From Bacillota bacterium (GTDB lineage Bacteria > Bacillota > Clostridia > DSM-8532), in NCBI GenBank assembly GCA_023459915.1, contig JAEWSN010000238.1, forward strand, positions 1-15,511: DNA of 15,511 nucleotides. Direction: 5' to 3'. Each line of letters begins with the position of its first letter. The stretch's first letter is position 1. The translations under genes and the position numbers were made by a program. Below, piece after piece: positions 1 to 7,408 of the stretch. The notes under the pieces were generated by a model. It saw nothing but the letters and a program-made list of their open reading frames with translations, had not been told where the DNA came from and ran no database searches.

Positions 1-597
1 ATCACACACCGCGCTGACTTCCGGCAGGATGTGCGAGGAGAGGATGATGGTATGGTTTTTGCCCAGGGCCTTGATGAGTTTTCTAATCTCGATGATCTGC
101 TTGGGATCCAGGCCGACGGTGGGCTCGTCGAGCACCAGCACGTCCGGTGTGCCCACCAGCGCCTGCGCCAGGCCCACGCGCTGCTTGTAGCCCTTGGACA
201 GGTTCTTCACCAGGCGGTGGCTGACATGGGTGATTTTCACCAGCTCCATGATGTCGGTCCTCTGGTTCTTCCAGTCCTTTTTCGGCACCTTCTTGAGGTC
301 CGCGCAGAAGTCCAGATACTCGTTCACCGTCATGTCCATGTACAGCGGCGGCTGCTCGGGCAGGTACCCGATGCGCTTCTTGACCTCCTCCGGATGCTCG
401 AGCACATCGAACCCGGAGACCTTGACGGTGCCGGATGTGGACGAGATGAACCCGGTCAGGATGTTCATGGTCGTGGATTTGCCGGCGCCATTCGGTCCGA
501 GAAATCCGAGGATTTCCCCCTTTTCGACCGTGAAGCTGACATCGTCGACCGCCTTGATTTTCCCGTACGATTTCGTCAGATTGCTGATCTCTATCAT
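1..597 (-). CDS. ABC-2 type exporter ATP-binding protein (partial, 3' end outside window)
   Basis: This is the nucleotide-binding subunit of an ABC transporter, probably an exporter of the CcmA/GldA-like ABC-2 class; it would hydrolyse ATP on the cytoplasmic face to power a membrane permease. The first 199 residues are visible. Walker A is GPNGAGKST at residues 34-42, the signature is LSKGYKQR near 133-140 (LSKGY replacing LSGGQ is common in this subclass), Walker B is VLVLDEPTVGLDP around 153-165, and the switch His is in SSHIL near 189. The start is the ATG at 595-597, preceded by a strong AGGAGG at about 603-608. Family members are usually 230-320 residues, so about 30-120 residues are missing beyond position 1. 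The permease partner is probably downstream, outside the window. The substrate cannot be told from the sequence. Confidence 0.93.
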   Translation of the reverse strand, partial: MIEISNLTKSYGKIKAVDDVSFTVEKGEILGFLGPNGAGKSTTMNILTGFISSTSGTVKVSGFDVLEHPEEVKKRIGYLPEQPPLYMDMTVNEYLDFCADLKKVPKKDWKNQRTDIMELVKITHVSHRLVKNLSKGYKQRVGLAQALVGTPDVLVLDEPTVGLDPKQIIEIRKLIKALGKNHTIILSSHILPEVSAVCD

Positions 598-751
598 GTG
601 CTTCCTCCTACGATTGACAGGCTGGCAATCGTGCTTACGCGACAATGCGGACTCTCCCCGTCGTCTTGATCCGGCGCGTTGAAATCCGCAAAGCCACTGT
701 ACCCCATTATGATGGATGTTTTTGAAGAAAGTGTGAACAAACTGTAACAAT

Positions 752-846
752 CACAGTGCCGCCTGCCGGCGGCACTGTGCGCACCCTGCAAAACACTTGT
801 GCTTTGCCTTCATCCCAGCGGTGCCGCCTGCCGGCGGCACCGCTGG
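752..846. repeat. Two perfect hairpins sharing a 20-base core, with a weaker hairpin between
   Basis: Hairpin A (752-779) has a 12-bp perfect stem and loop TGCC. Hairpin C (815-846) has a 14-bp perfect stem and the same TGCC loop. Both contain the same 20-base core (756-775 and 821-840, GTGCCGCC-TGCC-GGCGGCAC). The outer stem sequences differ (CACA/TGTG against CCAGCG/CGCTGG), yet each is fully self-complementary. Between them, 788-807 can form an imperfect hairpin (GCAAA/TTTGC plus CAC/GTG). The group lies between the fabI stop and the ABC gene, both on the minus strand. It could act as a transcript end for fabI, but no strong T-run follows either hairpin on that strand, so a REP-like palindromic repeat is an alternative. 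The rest of 598-861 shows no convincing gene or promoter. Confidence 0.8.
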
Positions 847-861
847 CGCAAACGACAGGCA

Positions 862-1629
862 CTATCCCACCGTGGAAAAGCCGCTGTCCACGTAATGGAT
901 TTCGCCGGTGACGCCGGCGGACAGGTCGGAGAGCAGGTACAGCGCGCTGCCGCCCAGGTTTTCCAGCGTCACGTTCCGGCGCAGCGGCGCCTTTTGCGGC
1001 ACCACATCCAGAATGTCCCCGAAGCTCTTGATCCCCCGCGCGGACATGGTCTTGACGGGGCCCGCCGAGATGGCGTTGACACGGATGCCCCCCGGACCCA
1101 AATCGTAGGCCAGATATCGCGTGGACGCCTCAAGCGCCGCCTTGGCCACGCCCATCACATTGTAGCCGGGCATGACACGGTTGGAACCAAGATATGTGAG
1201 CGTCAGGATGGCACCGCCTTCGGTCATCAGCGGCGCCGCCGCCCTGGAGACCGCCACAAGGGAAAAGGCGGACACATTCATGGACAACAGGAACCCCTCG
1301 CGGGAGGTTTCCGAGAAGGGGACCGCCAGATCCTCGCTCCTGGCAAACGCAATCGCGTGCACCAACCCGTGCAGCACGCCAACCTCCCTGCGGATGGTCC
1401 CGAACAGGGCCTCAATGGCGCTGTCGTCGGTCACATCGCACGGCAGGCAGGTCATGTCCGTCTGCCCGGCCAGCAGCTTTTCGAGCGCGTCACGCTCCCG
1501 GTCCCCCTGATAGGTGAAAATGAGCCGGGCCCCGGCCTGCGCGGCTTTCTGCGCAATGCCCCAGGCAATGCTCCACTTGTTGCGGACCCCCATGATCAAA
1601 ATGGTCTTGTTCTGCAATAACTGCTGCAT
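862..1629 (-). CDS. fabI: Enoyl-[acyl-carrier-protein] reductase (NADH), FabI type
   Basis: FabI catalyses the last reduction of each fatty-acid elongation cycle, converting trans-2-enoyl-ACP to acyl-ACP with NAD(P)H in the cytoplasm. The 255-residue product is normal in length. It has the FabI-type cofactor segment (GVRNKWSIAWGIA, about 14-26), CDV near 64-66, and the catalytic pair Tyr156-(x)6-Lys163 in YNVMGVAK, with the conserved Tyr146 upstream and RVNAISAGP later. The chosen start is the ATG at 1627-1629, which has a GGAGG four bases upstream; an in-frame ATG 11 codons earlier (1660-1662) has no comparable site. The gene appears monocistronic, with its own promoter at 1725-1753 and hairpins beyond the stop. 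It is divergent from the Spo0E-like gene. No other fatty-acid synthesis gene is adjacent. Confidence 0.95.
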   Translation of the reverse strand: MQQLLQNKTILIMGVRNKWSIAWGIAQKAAQAGARLIFTYQGDRERDALEKLLAGQTDMTCLPCDVTDDSAIEALFGTIRREVGVLHGLVHAIAFARSEDLAVPFSETSREGFLLSMNVSAFSLVAVSRAAAPLMTEGGAILTLTYLGSNRVMPGYNVMGVAKAALEASTRYLAYDLGPGGIRVNAISAGPVKTMSARGIKSFGDILDVVPQKAPLRRNVTLENLGGSALYLLSDLSAGVTGEIHYVDSGFSTVG

Positions 1630-1724
1630 ACATCCTCCATCACCGCACCACATCCCATGCATGTCGCTGATTCAACAGCACAGGATATTTCCTGTTATTA
1701 TGAGCTGCCAATATCTTTATCACA

Positions 1725-1753
1725 ATCATAGTATAACACCGCCCTCACGGCAA
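1725..1753 (-). promoter_or_regulatory. SigA-type promoter for fabI
   Basis: On the minus strand, TTGCCG (1753-1748) is separated by 17 bases from TATGAT (1730-1725). Transcription would begin near 1718, giving a leader of about 90 bases before the fabI ATG. I saw no clear FapR-type operator by eye. Confidence 0.65.
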
Positions 1754-1818
1754 CCCCTCCCGAATCGAATCCGGCAGGATCGGCCGCTTTTGGACCATGA
1801 TTGTCCGCTCCCCGTCGA

Positions 1819-1847
1819 TTGACAAATGATGGAATCCGCGATAAAAT
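1819..1847 (+). promoter_or_regulatory. Consensus SigA-type promoter for the Spo0E-like gene
   Basis: TTGACA (1819-1824) is a perfect -35, followed after exactly 17 bases by TAAAAT (1842-1847). The predicted start is near 1854, about 40 bases before the ATG at 1894. The near-consensus sequence suggests strong vegetative transcription unless it is repressed. Confidence 0.8.
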
Positions 1848-1893
1848 AAATGCTTGATGACCGCAGCAATACGCCAAAGGGGGTGCAACCGGC

Positions 1894-2091
1894 ATGAATG
1901 ACATCGAACGCATCCGCGCCAGTCTGCACCATGCGCTGGCGGACGGACATCCGCAGGAGGAAATCCTGCGCCTCAGCCGCTGCCTGGACGCCATGATTGT
2001 GGCCGGCATGCGCGTCAAATACAACGCCGTCCGCGACCCGTCCCCCACAATGCGCGGTGAAACAAAGGCTCCCGGCACCCCGTCGTGTTGA
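1894..2091 (+). CDS. Spo0E-like aspartyl-phosphate phosphatase family protein
   Basis: A 65-residue protein whose first 40 residues match the Spo0E family pattern: two short amphipathic helices, the second carrying S-x-x-L-D (Ser28-Arg-Cys-Leu-Asp32) followed by a hydrophobic run. In Bacillus, Spo0E-family members dephosphorylate Spo0A~P and delay sporulation. That role is inferred here from the motif alone. The start is the ATG at 1894 with an AAAGGGGGTG ribosome site upstream. The last 25 residues are Pro/Thr-rich and look unstructured. The gene stands alone between its own promoter (1819-1847) and a terminator (2113-2157). The family is short and degenerate, so assignment rests mainly on the SxxLD helix and the size. 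Confidence 0.72.
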   Translation: MNDIERIRASLHHALADGHPQEEILRLSRCLDAMIVAGMRVKYNAVRDPSPTMRGETKAPGTPSC

Positions 2092-2112
2092 GCCGCCTCC
2101 TCCAGCATCGTC

Positions 2113-2157
2113 AAAAGCCCGTGTTCCGGCGGTCAAGCATGCCGAACACGGGCTTTT
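2113..2157. terminator. Bidirectional intrinsic terminator
   Basis: A perfect 14-bp stem (2113-2126 with 2144-2157) has AAAA on its left flank and a TTTTT run at 2154-2158, so it can terminate from either side. It lies between the convergent Spo0E-like gene (+) and aminotransferase (-). A GGC/GCC inner pairing (2128-2130 with 2141-2143) extends the stem past a one-base bulge. Confidence 0.9.
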
Positions 2158-2214
2158 TCATGATTTTCAGGTGATGCGCAAGGCCTGTGGGCGGAGAAGG
2201 TCCGCCGCAATGGC

Positions 2215-3387
2215 TCAGCTCCCGGAAAGGCTGGCCATGAACCGCTCAATGCGGACCAGCGCCTCCCGGATGTTGTCGATGGATGTGGCGTAGGTAGCGC
2301 GTGCAAACCCTTCCCCGCATTCACCAAACGCGTTGCCGGGAACCATGAGCACGCGTTCCTCCATCAACAGCCGTTCACAGAATGTGTCGGACGAGAGTCC
2401 GGTGCTGCGGATGTCCGGGAACACATAGAAGGCACCCACCGGCTCGAAGCAGTCGAGCCCGCAGGAACGGAACCCTTCGACCATCAGCAGGCGGCGGCGA
2501 TTGTATTCCTCCACCATGCGGCGGACTTCCTCCCGGCCGTTCCGCAGTGCCTCAATGGCCGCAAACTGGGCGGTCGTGGGGCTGCACATGATGGCGAACT
2601 GGTGGATTTTCTTCATCTGGGTCATCAGGTCGGGATGGCAGCAGGCAAAGCCGATGCGCCAGCCGGTCATGGCAAACGATTTTGAGAAGCCGTTGATGAC
2701 AATGGTTCTGTCGCGCATTTCAGGGAACTGGGCAATGGACGCGTGGCGGCCTTCGTACAGCAGCTCGGCGTAAATCTCGTCGGACAGGACAATGATGTCC
2801 CTGTCCCGGAGCACCTCCACCAGTTTGGCGTAGTCCTCCCGGTCCATGGTTGCGCCGGTGGGATTGTTCGGGTATCCAAGAATCAGGACCTTGGTGCGCG
2901 GCGTGATGGCCTCAAGCAGCTCCTCGGGTTGAAGCCTGAACTTGTTCTCCGCCTTCAGCGCAATCGGCACCGCGGTGGCCCCCGTAAACAGGGCACAGCC
3001 CTTGTAGGCGACAAAGCAGGGTTCGGGAATCAGCACCTCGTCGCCCGGGCCGACCAGCATCCGGAGCGCCACGTCAATGGCTTCACTGCCGCCGACCGTG
3101 ACCAGGATCTCATCCGCCGGATCGTATTTGAGGTTGAACCGGGTGTGCATGTATTTCGCAATTTCCTGCCGCAGTTCCAGGAAGCCGGCATTGGAGGAAT
3201 AGAAGGTTTTCCCCTTCTCCAATGACCAGATGCCCTCCTCGCGGATGGACCAGGGCGTGTCAAAGTCCGGTTCGCCGATGCCAAGCGATATGGCATCCTT
3301 CATTTCATTGATGAGATCAAAATACTTCCGGATGCCCGAAGGCGGCGTCGCCGCCACATTGGGTCTGACCATCTCTTTCAAATTCAA
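2215..3387 (-). CDS. PLP-dependent aminotransferase class I/II (alanine-transaminase-like)
   Basis: A fold-type I aminotransferase of 390 residues, normal for the family, expected to transfer an amino group between an amino acid and a 2-oxo acid in the cytoplasm. It has SGIRKYFDL near the start, GEPDFDTP (about 38-45), the NAGFLELR substrate region, YPNNPTG, SDEIYAEL, the PLP lysine in SKSFAMTGWR (Lys236), and a C-terminal Arg-containing ARATYA segment. The upstream Lrp regulator and the similarity recall the Bacillus alaR-alaT (yugG-yugH) pair, so alanine transaminase is the likeliest role; other substrates are possible. The longest reading frame begins at TTG (3385-3387), overlapping the regulator stop as TTGA. 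An ATG five codons later (3370-3372) is an alternative start with a weaker upstream site. Confidence 0.9.
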   Translation of the reverse strand: MNLKEMVRPNVAATPPSGIRKYFDLINEMKDAISLGIGEPDFDTPWSIREEGIWSLEKGKTFYSSNAGFLELRQEIAKYMHTRFNLKYDPADEILVTVGGSEAIDVALRMLVGPGDEVLIPEPCFVAYKGCALFTGATAVPIALKAENKFRLQPEELLEAITPRTKVLILGYPNNPTGATMDREDYAKLVEVLRDRDIIVLSDEIYAELLYEGRHASIAQFPEMRDRTIVINGFSKSFAMTGWRIGFACCHPDLMTQMKKIHQFAIMCSPTTAQFAAIEALRNGREEVRRMVEEYNRRRLLMVEGFRSCGLDCFEPVGAFYVFPDIRSTGLSSDTFCERLLMEERVLMVPGNAFGECGEGFARATYATSIDNIREALVRIERFMASLSGS

Positions 3388-3866
3388 AGAACCACCGCCT
3401 CTCGTTCGTCCTTGTGCCTGCTGCCCAGCAGCATGCCCCTGTCCTTGTACCTGCGAAGGACAAAATGGGTTGCCGTGCTCAACACAAACTCCACCGGGGA
3501 CAGCTGCTCCGCAACAAACAGCGCAACTTCCTTCATGGTACGCCCTTCCACGGTCACAAACAGGTCGTACCCACCGGACATGAGCACACAGGATTTCACC
3601 TGCGGATACTGGAAGATCCGCTCGGCCACGCGATCGAAGCCCTGTCCGCGCTGCGGGGTGACACGAACCTCGATATAGGCGGTCACGGATTCCTGACCGA
3701 ACTTTTCCCAGTCGATGATGGCGCTGTACCCCCGGAGAATGCCGTCCGCCTCCAGCTCCCTGATGGCCTGGGCCACCGCTTCCTCGTCAAGACTGAGCAT
3801 GGACGCCAGTTCCGGCGCCTTGAGGTTCCCATTGCTTTCGAGCAGGTTGAGAATTTCCCCTTTCAT
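3384..3866 (-). CDS. Lrp/AsnC family transcriptional regulator
   Basis: A 160-residue DNA-binding regulator. Residues 1-50 form the winged helix-turn-helix (LKAPELASMLSLDEEAV recognition region, then ELEADGILRGYSA), and residues about 62-140 form the RAM ligand-binding and oligomerisation domain (VTAYIEVRVTP, VKSCVLMSGGYDLFVTVEG). Lrp-type regulators bind amino acids as octamers or dimers and control amino-acid metabolism. Overlap with the downstream aminotransferase implies translational coupling and probable control of that gene. The start is the ATG at 3864-3866 with a strong GGAGGG eight bases upstream. It follows the DivIVA-domain gene terminator, and I could not see a clear SigA promoter in 3867-3947; a 6-bp hairpin (CCGACA/TGTCGG) lies in that leader and might be an operator. 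The last 15 or so residues are a charged tail. Confidence 0.92.
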   Translation of the reverse strand: MKGEILNLLESNGNLKAPELASMLSLDEEAVAQAIRELEADGILRGYSAIIDWEKFGQESVTAYIEVRVTPQRGQGFDRVAERIFQYPQVKSCVLMSGGYDLFVTVEGRTMKEVALFVAEQLSPVEFVLSTATHFVLRRYKDRGMLLGSRHKDEREAVVL

Positions 3867-3947
3867 GAATCACCCTCCTTTTGATGCGATGCCATGGATC
3901 GAATGCCCGACAACGGTGTCGGACCGGCCGGCCAAGGCGCTTTATGC

Positions 3948-3974
3948 AAAAAACCCTGCCATGGCGGCAGGGTT
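3948..3974 (-). terminator. Intrinsic terminator after the DivIVA-domain gene
   Basis: A 9-bp GC-rich stem (3952-3960 with 3966-3974, loop ATGGC) is followed on the minus strand by six T residues (A3948-3953 on the plus strand). It lies about 30 bases past the DivIVA-domain stop. Confidence 0.88.
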
Positions 3975-4005
3975 CACGCAATTTTGGGATCCTGTCCGCC
4001 ACGGG

Positions 4006-4497
4006 TCAGGAAATGATGGCACTGCTTTCCTCTCCCGGTTCCGTATGAGATTGTTTACGTGCCTCGACAAGACCTTCCGCCTCGTCGAGGTTGGCCGCGT
4101 ATCTGGACAACATGTCTGTCACATGCGCTTTCATGTCGCGAATGTCGCGCTTGATGTCTATCAGCGCCTCGCGGTGACCCTCCAGCAGTTTTTCCAGGCG
4201 TGCCTTCTCGGCCTCAGCCTCTGCACGGGCATCTTCGATCATGGCATCCGCTTTTTGCTGTGCCTGAATGAGAACGGATGAAATCCGCTCGCGATCTTTT
4301 GCGGCCGCCGTGACATCGGAACCTGCCTGATCCAGGCGGTTTTTCACGTCGCGCAGCTGCGTCTTGAGACCCGCGATCTCGTCGTCCTTCTCTTTGAGGC
4401 GTGTGTCGAACTCGCTGAGAATACGCTCGATGTACTCATTGACATCCTCTTTGTTGTAACCGGACACGCCGGTACGAAACTTCTTCTCACCTGACAC
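4006..4497 (-). CDS. DivIVA-domain coiled-coil protein
   Basis: A 163-residue protein. The N-terminal segment FRTGVSGYNKEDVNEYI (about 7-23) matches the DivIVA membrane-binding domain pattern (F-x-x-x-x-x-GY-x-x-x-x-V-x-x-x). Most of the rest, about residues 24-150, is a charged heptad-like coiled coil rich in Glu, Lys, Arg and Ala. DivIVA-family proteins sense curved membrane and organise division, polar or envelope growth factors; the partner here is unknown. The start is GTG (4495-4497), supported by GGAGGG seven bases upstream. It has its own promoter (4540-4568) and a terminator, so it is probably monocistronic. It is shorter at the C-terminus than Bacillus DivIVA and could instead be a GpsB- or SepIVA-like relative. 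Confidence 0.85.
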   Translation of the reverse strand: MSGEKKFRTGVSGYNKEDVNEYIERILSEFDTRLKEKDDEIAGLKTQLRDVKNRLDQAGSDVTAAAKDRERISSVLIQAQQKADAMIEDARAEAEAEKARLEKLLEGHREALIDIKRDIRDMKAHVTDMLSRYAANLDEAEGLVEARKQSHTEPGEESSAIIS

Positions 4498-4539
4498 GGT
4501 TCACCCTCCTTTGAATGGACGCTTCTTCCGTTGTCAATT

Positions 4540-4568
4540 AGTTTATCCCATTTTCGGGAAAAGTACAA
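4540..4568 (-). promoter_or_regulatory. SigA-type promoter for the DivIVA-domain gene
   Basis: On the minus strand, TTGTAC (4568-4563) and TAAACT (4545-4540) are separated by 17 bases. The predicted start is near 4533, about 35 bases before the GTG start codon. Confidence 0.65.
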
Positions 4569-4573
4569 CGCCG

Positions 4574-4602
4574 TTTCAAATACCCCCCGAATGGGGTAAA
4601 AT
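4574..4602 (+). promoter_or_regulatory. Possible glgP promoter with an inverted repeat in its spacer
   Basis: TAAAAT (4597-4602) is a good -10, but the -35 at 17 bases (TTTCAA, 4574-4579) is poor. A 6-bp inverted repeat TACCCC/GGGGTA (4581-4586 and 4593-4598) covers the spacer and the start of the -10. A poor -35 with an overlapping palindrome fits a regulated promoter, but this is only suggestive. Confidence 0.4.
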
Positions 4603-4631
4603 GAACAGAAGATTCCAATTTGACGGGAACA

Positions 4632-4683
4632 CGGGGCGCAACGGCGCCCGTTCAGGAAAGGCCGCCTGTCAATCCCGGCGGCC
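4632..4683 (+). other. Two hairpins in the glgP leader
   Basis: The predicted glgP 5' leader holds two short hairpins: GGGCGC/GCGCCC (4634-4639 with 4644-4649) and GGCCGCC/GGCGGCC (4660-4666 with 4677-4683). The second ends about eight bases before the ribosome binding site at 4691-4695. Neither is followed by a T-run, so they are not terminators; an effect on translation is possible. Confidence 0.4.
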
Positions 4684-4702
4684 GCCATTGGGAGGGACCA
4701 TC

Positions 4703-7267
4703 ATGCACGCATTGGGAAAAATCAAAGTGACCACCGCCATCCCCGAACGGCTGGCCAGGCTCAAGGACATCGCCTACAACATGTGGTGGTCCTGGAACAA
4801 CGAGGCCATCGACCTGTATCGCGACATCGACCTGGCGCTGTGGGAAAACCTGAAGAAAAACCCGGTCCGCTTCCTGCAGGAGGTGTCCCTGCGAAAAATC
4901 GAGGAAAAGCTGGCCGACACGGAGTTCCTCGCCCAGTATGACGAGGTCGTTTCCCGGTTCGACGCGTACATGGAAGACAAGGGCACCTGGTATCCCGCCA
5001 CCCATCCGGAGCTTGTCAATGAGCGCATCGTCTACTTCTCCGCCGAGTATGGCCTTCACGAGGTGCTTCCGGTCTATTCCGGCGGTCTTGGCGTCCTTTC
5101 GGGCGACCACTGCAAATCCGCCAGCGACCTGGGCCTGCCCTTCACGGCCATCGGCCTGTTTTACAAGCAGGGGTATTTCGAGCAGCGCATCAACCAGGAA
5201 GGCTGGCAGCAGACCAATTTCCACAATCTCAACTACTCCCAGCTGCCGGTCCATCCCGTCATGTCGGCGGACGGCCGTCCCGTCACCATCCACGTGGAGC
5301 TTCCGGGCCGCATCGTGTACGCGCGGATTTGGCGCATCGCCATCGGCCGAATCAACATGTACCTCATGGACACCGATGTCCCGGAGAACAACCAGTTCGA
5401 CCGCGCATTGACCGAGCGCCTGTACGGCGGCGATCACGAAACCCGCATCCAGCAGGAGATTCTGCTCGGCATCGGCGGCATCCGCACCCTCGACGCCCTG
5501 GGCATCAAGGGAACGGTGTTCCACATGAACGAGGGCCATTCCGCCTTCCTGGGGTTGGAACTCGCCCGAAAGATGATCGTGGAGAAAAACATGCCCTTTG
5601 CCGAAGCCCGGGAAATGGTGATTTCCTCCTCGGTCTTCACCACACACACCCCTGTGCCGGCCGGCAATGACGTATTCCCCATCGACATGATCGATCGGTA
5701 CTTCTCCAACTACTGGGGGCAGCTGGGCCTGCAGCGCCATGAGTTCATCAACCTCGGGCTCAAGCCCAGCGATCCGCACAATTTCAACATGACGGTCCTC
5801 GCCCTGGGCATGTCGGGAAGACGAAATGGCGTCAGCGAGCTGCATGGCGCGGTTTCCCGCAACATCTACAACGAAATCTGGGCGGAAACCCCGGAGGACG
5901 AGGTTCCCATCACCCACATCACCAACGGCATCCACACCATGACCTGGCTCTCTCCAGCCTTCAAGTACCTGTATGACAGGTATCTGCCGGCCAACTGGAA
6001 GGACAGGCTGTCCGATCCGGCGGTCTGGACGGCCATCGACGACATTCCGGACGAGGAAATCTGGAAGACGCACAATGTCCTGAAAACCAAGACCATCCGC
6101 TTTGTGCGGGAACGGCTCAAGAAGCAGTACCTGCAAAACGGCATCCCCCTGCACGAGGTCAATGCCCTCGACGACATGATGGACACCAACGCGCTCACCA
6201 TCGGGTTCGCCCGCCGGTTCGCCACCTACAAGCGCGCCAACCTCATCTTCCGCGATCTGGCGCGCATCGAGCGCCTGCTGAACAACGACAAAATGCCCAT
6301 GCAAATCATTTTTGCAGGCAAGGCGCATCCGGCCGACCGGCCGGCGCACGAGGTCATCAAGCATATCAACGACATCGCGCACCAGGAAGGGTTCAGAGGC
6401 AAGGTCTTCCTGCTCGAGAACTACAACATGACCGTTTCCCGCAACCTGGTGCAGGGCGTCGACATCTGGATGAACAACCCCCGCCGTCCCCTCGAGGCCA
6501 GCGGGACCAGCGGCCAGAAGGTCTGCATCAACGGCGTGATCAATTTCAGCATTCTTGACGGCTGGTGGTGCGAGGGCTACAACGGCAAGAACGGCTGGAT
6601 CATCGGAGACGACACGGAATACGACAACGAGCACCAGCAGGACGACGCCGACAGCAAATCCATCTGCGAAACCCTTGAAAAGGAGATTCTCCCCCTGTTC
6701 TACAACCGGAACGAACAGGGCATTCCGGTCGGCTGGGTTCGCCGCATGAAGGAGTCCATCCGGTCCCTGGCGCCGGTCTATGGCACCCACCGCATGGTCC
6801 AGGATTATGTGGAGAAAATGTATGTGCCCTGCGTCCAGCGCGTGCACCGCATTTCCGCGGACAATTACGCGCCGGTCCGCAAATTTGCCGCATGGAAGCA
6901 GCAGGTGTTCCGCGTGTGGCCGCAGGTGCGGATTGTGGCGGACCGCGACATTCATGGATTGGCCGAGTACGCCTCCAAATCCGGCGAGACCATGCACCTG
7001 GGCGTCACCGTCCAGCTGGGCGCGCTCACCCCGGAGGATGTCCGGGTGGAAATCTACTACGGCCGGCTGCAGCAGGGAGAAATCCAGTCGGGCCGTTCCG
7101 CGGTCATGACGGTTTCCCGGCAGGTGGATGGATCCACCTACGAATACAAGGGCTCCCTGTCCATCGATGACGGCGGAGAGTACGGCTATTCCTACAGAAT
7201 CGTGCCCAGCCACGAGGGTCTGTTCAACGCCATGGATCTGCCGCTCATCCGCTGGGCAAATCTCTAA
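4703..7267 (+). CDS. glgP: Alpha-glucan (glycogen/maltodextrin) phosphorylase, DUF3417-containing type
   Basis: This GT35-family enzyme uses phosphate and PLP to release glucose-1-phosphate from alpha-1,4-glucan ends in the cytoplasm. The 854-residue product belongs to the Thermotoga-type branch. Its N-terminal DUF3417 region (about 10-120) has NMWWSWN near residue 27, followed by the phosphorylase core with YFSAEYGLHEVLPVYSGGLG, FHMNEGHSAF and FTTHTPVPAGND. The PLP lysine is Lys606 in EASGTSGQK, the counterpart of EASGTGNMK in E. coli GlgP. The start is the ATG at 4703 with GGGAGGG upstream; the reading frame extends further upstream but without a ribosome site or family similarity. It stands alone, with a terminator-like hairpin after the stop; glgA lies 5.7 kb away. 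The long open frames antisense to it are shadows. Confidence 0.95.
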   Translation: MHALGKIKVTTAIPERLARLKDIAYNMWWSWNNEAIDLYRDIDLALWENLKKNPVRFLQEVSLRKIEEKLADTEFLAQYDEVVSRFDAYMEDKGTWYPATHPELVNERIVYFSAEYGLHEVLPVYSGGLGVLSGDHCKSASDLGLPFTAIGLFYKQGYFEQRINQEGWQQTNFHNLNYSQLPVHPVMSADGRPVTIHVELPGRIVYARIWRIAIGRINMYLMDTDVPENNQFDRALTERLYGGDHETRIQQEILLGIGGIRTLDALGIKGTVFHMNEGHSAFLGLELARKMIVEKNMPFAEAREMVISSSVFTTHTPVPAGNDVFPIDMIDRYFSNYWGQLGLQRHEFINLGLKPSDPHNFNMTVLALGMSGRRNGVSELHGAVSRNIYNEIWAETPEDEVPITHITNGIHTMTWLSPAFKYLYDRYLPANWKDRLSDPAVWTAIDDIPDEEIWKTHNVLKTKTIRFVRERLKKQYLQNGIPLHEVNALDDMMDTNALTIGFARRFATYKRANLIFRDLARIERLLNNDKMPMQIIFAGKAHPADRPAHEVIKHINDIAHQEGFRGKVFLLENYNMTVSRNLVQGVDIWMNNPRRPLEASGTSGQKVCINGVINFSILDGWWCEGYNGKNGWIIGDDTEYDNEHQQDDADSKSICETLEKEILPLFYNRNEQGIPVGWVRRMKESIRSLAPVYGTHRMVQDYVEKMYVPCVQRVHRISADNYAPVRKFAAWKQQVFRVWPQVRIVADRDIHGLAEYASKSGETMHLGVTVQLGALTPEDVRVEIYYGRLQQGEIQSGRSAVMTVSRQVDGSTYEYKGSLSIDDGGEYGYSYRIVPSHEGLFNAMDLPLIRWANL

Positions 7268-7280
7268 ACGGGACGCGCCT

Positions 7281-7322
7281 GTGCCGGGGATCCACGCAGA
7301 ACGTGCCTCCCCGGCGCATTTT
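7281..7322 (+). terminator. Probable glgP terminator
   Basis: A GC-rich stem GCCGGGG/CCCCGGC (7283-7289 with 7309-7315), extendable by two pairs, has an inner CACG/CGTG hairpin in its loop and is followed by GCATTTTCG. The T-run is short, so efficiency is uncertain. Confidence 0.55.
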
Positions 7323-7337
7323 CGTCATCAGTGGCAG

Positions 7338-7366
7338 TTGTCATTGTCCCTTGAAAAGCATACAAT
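7338..7366 (+). promoter_or_regulatory. SigA-type promoter for the DD-carboxypeptidase-like gene
   Basis: TTGTCA (7338-7343) and TACAAT (7361-7366) are 17 bases apart. The predicted start is near 7373, about 36 bases before the ATG at 7409. Confidence 0.75.
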
Positions 7367-7408
7367 GATCCCGATGGAAGGGTTGGCTTGCGACATGAGG
7401 ATGGCAGA

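Noticed and set aside
594..791. 65-codon minus-strand frame upstream of the ABC gene
   Set aside because: It begins inside the hairpin at 752-779, has no ribosome site or recognisable similarity, and ends over the ABC start codon.
3867..3947. Amino-acid riboswitch or T-box leader for the Lrp/aminotransferase pair
   Set aside because: The leader is under 85 bases, has only a 6-bp hairpin and no T-box sequence or terminator before the start codon.
4652..7213. 853-codon open frame antisense to glgP
   Set aside because: Composition is Val/Asp/His/Gly/Leu-biased with no recognisable domain, and it mirrors third-position GC bias of glgP. It is a shadow.
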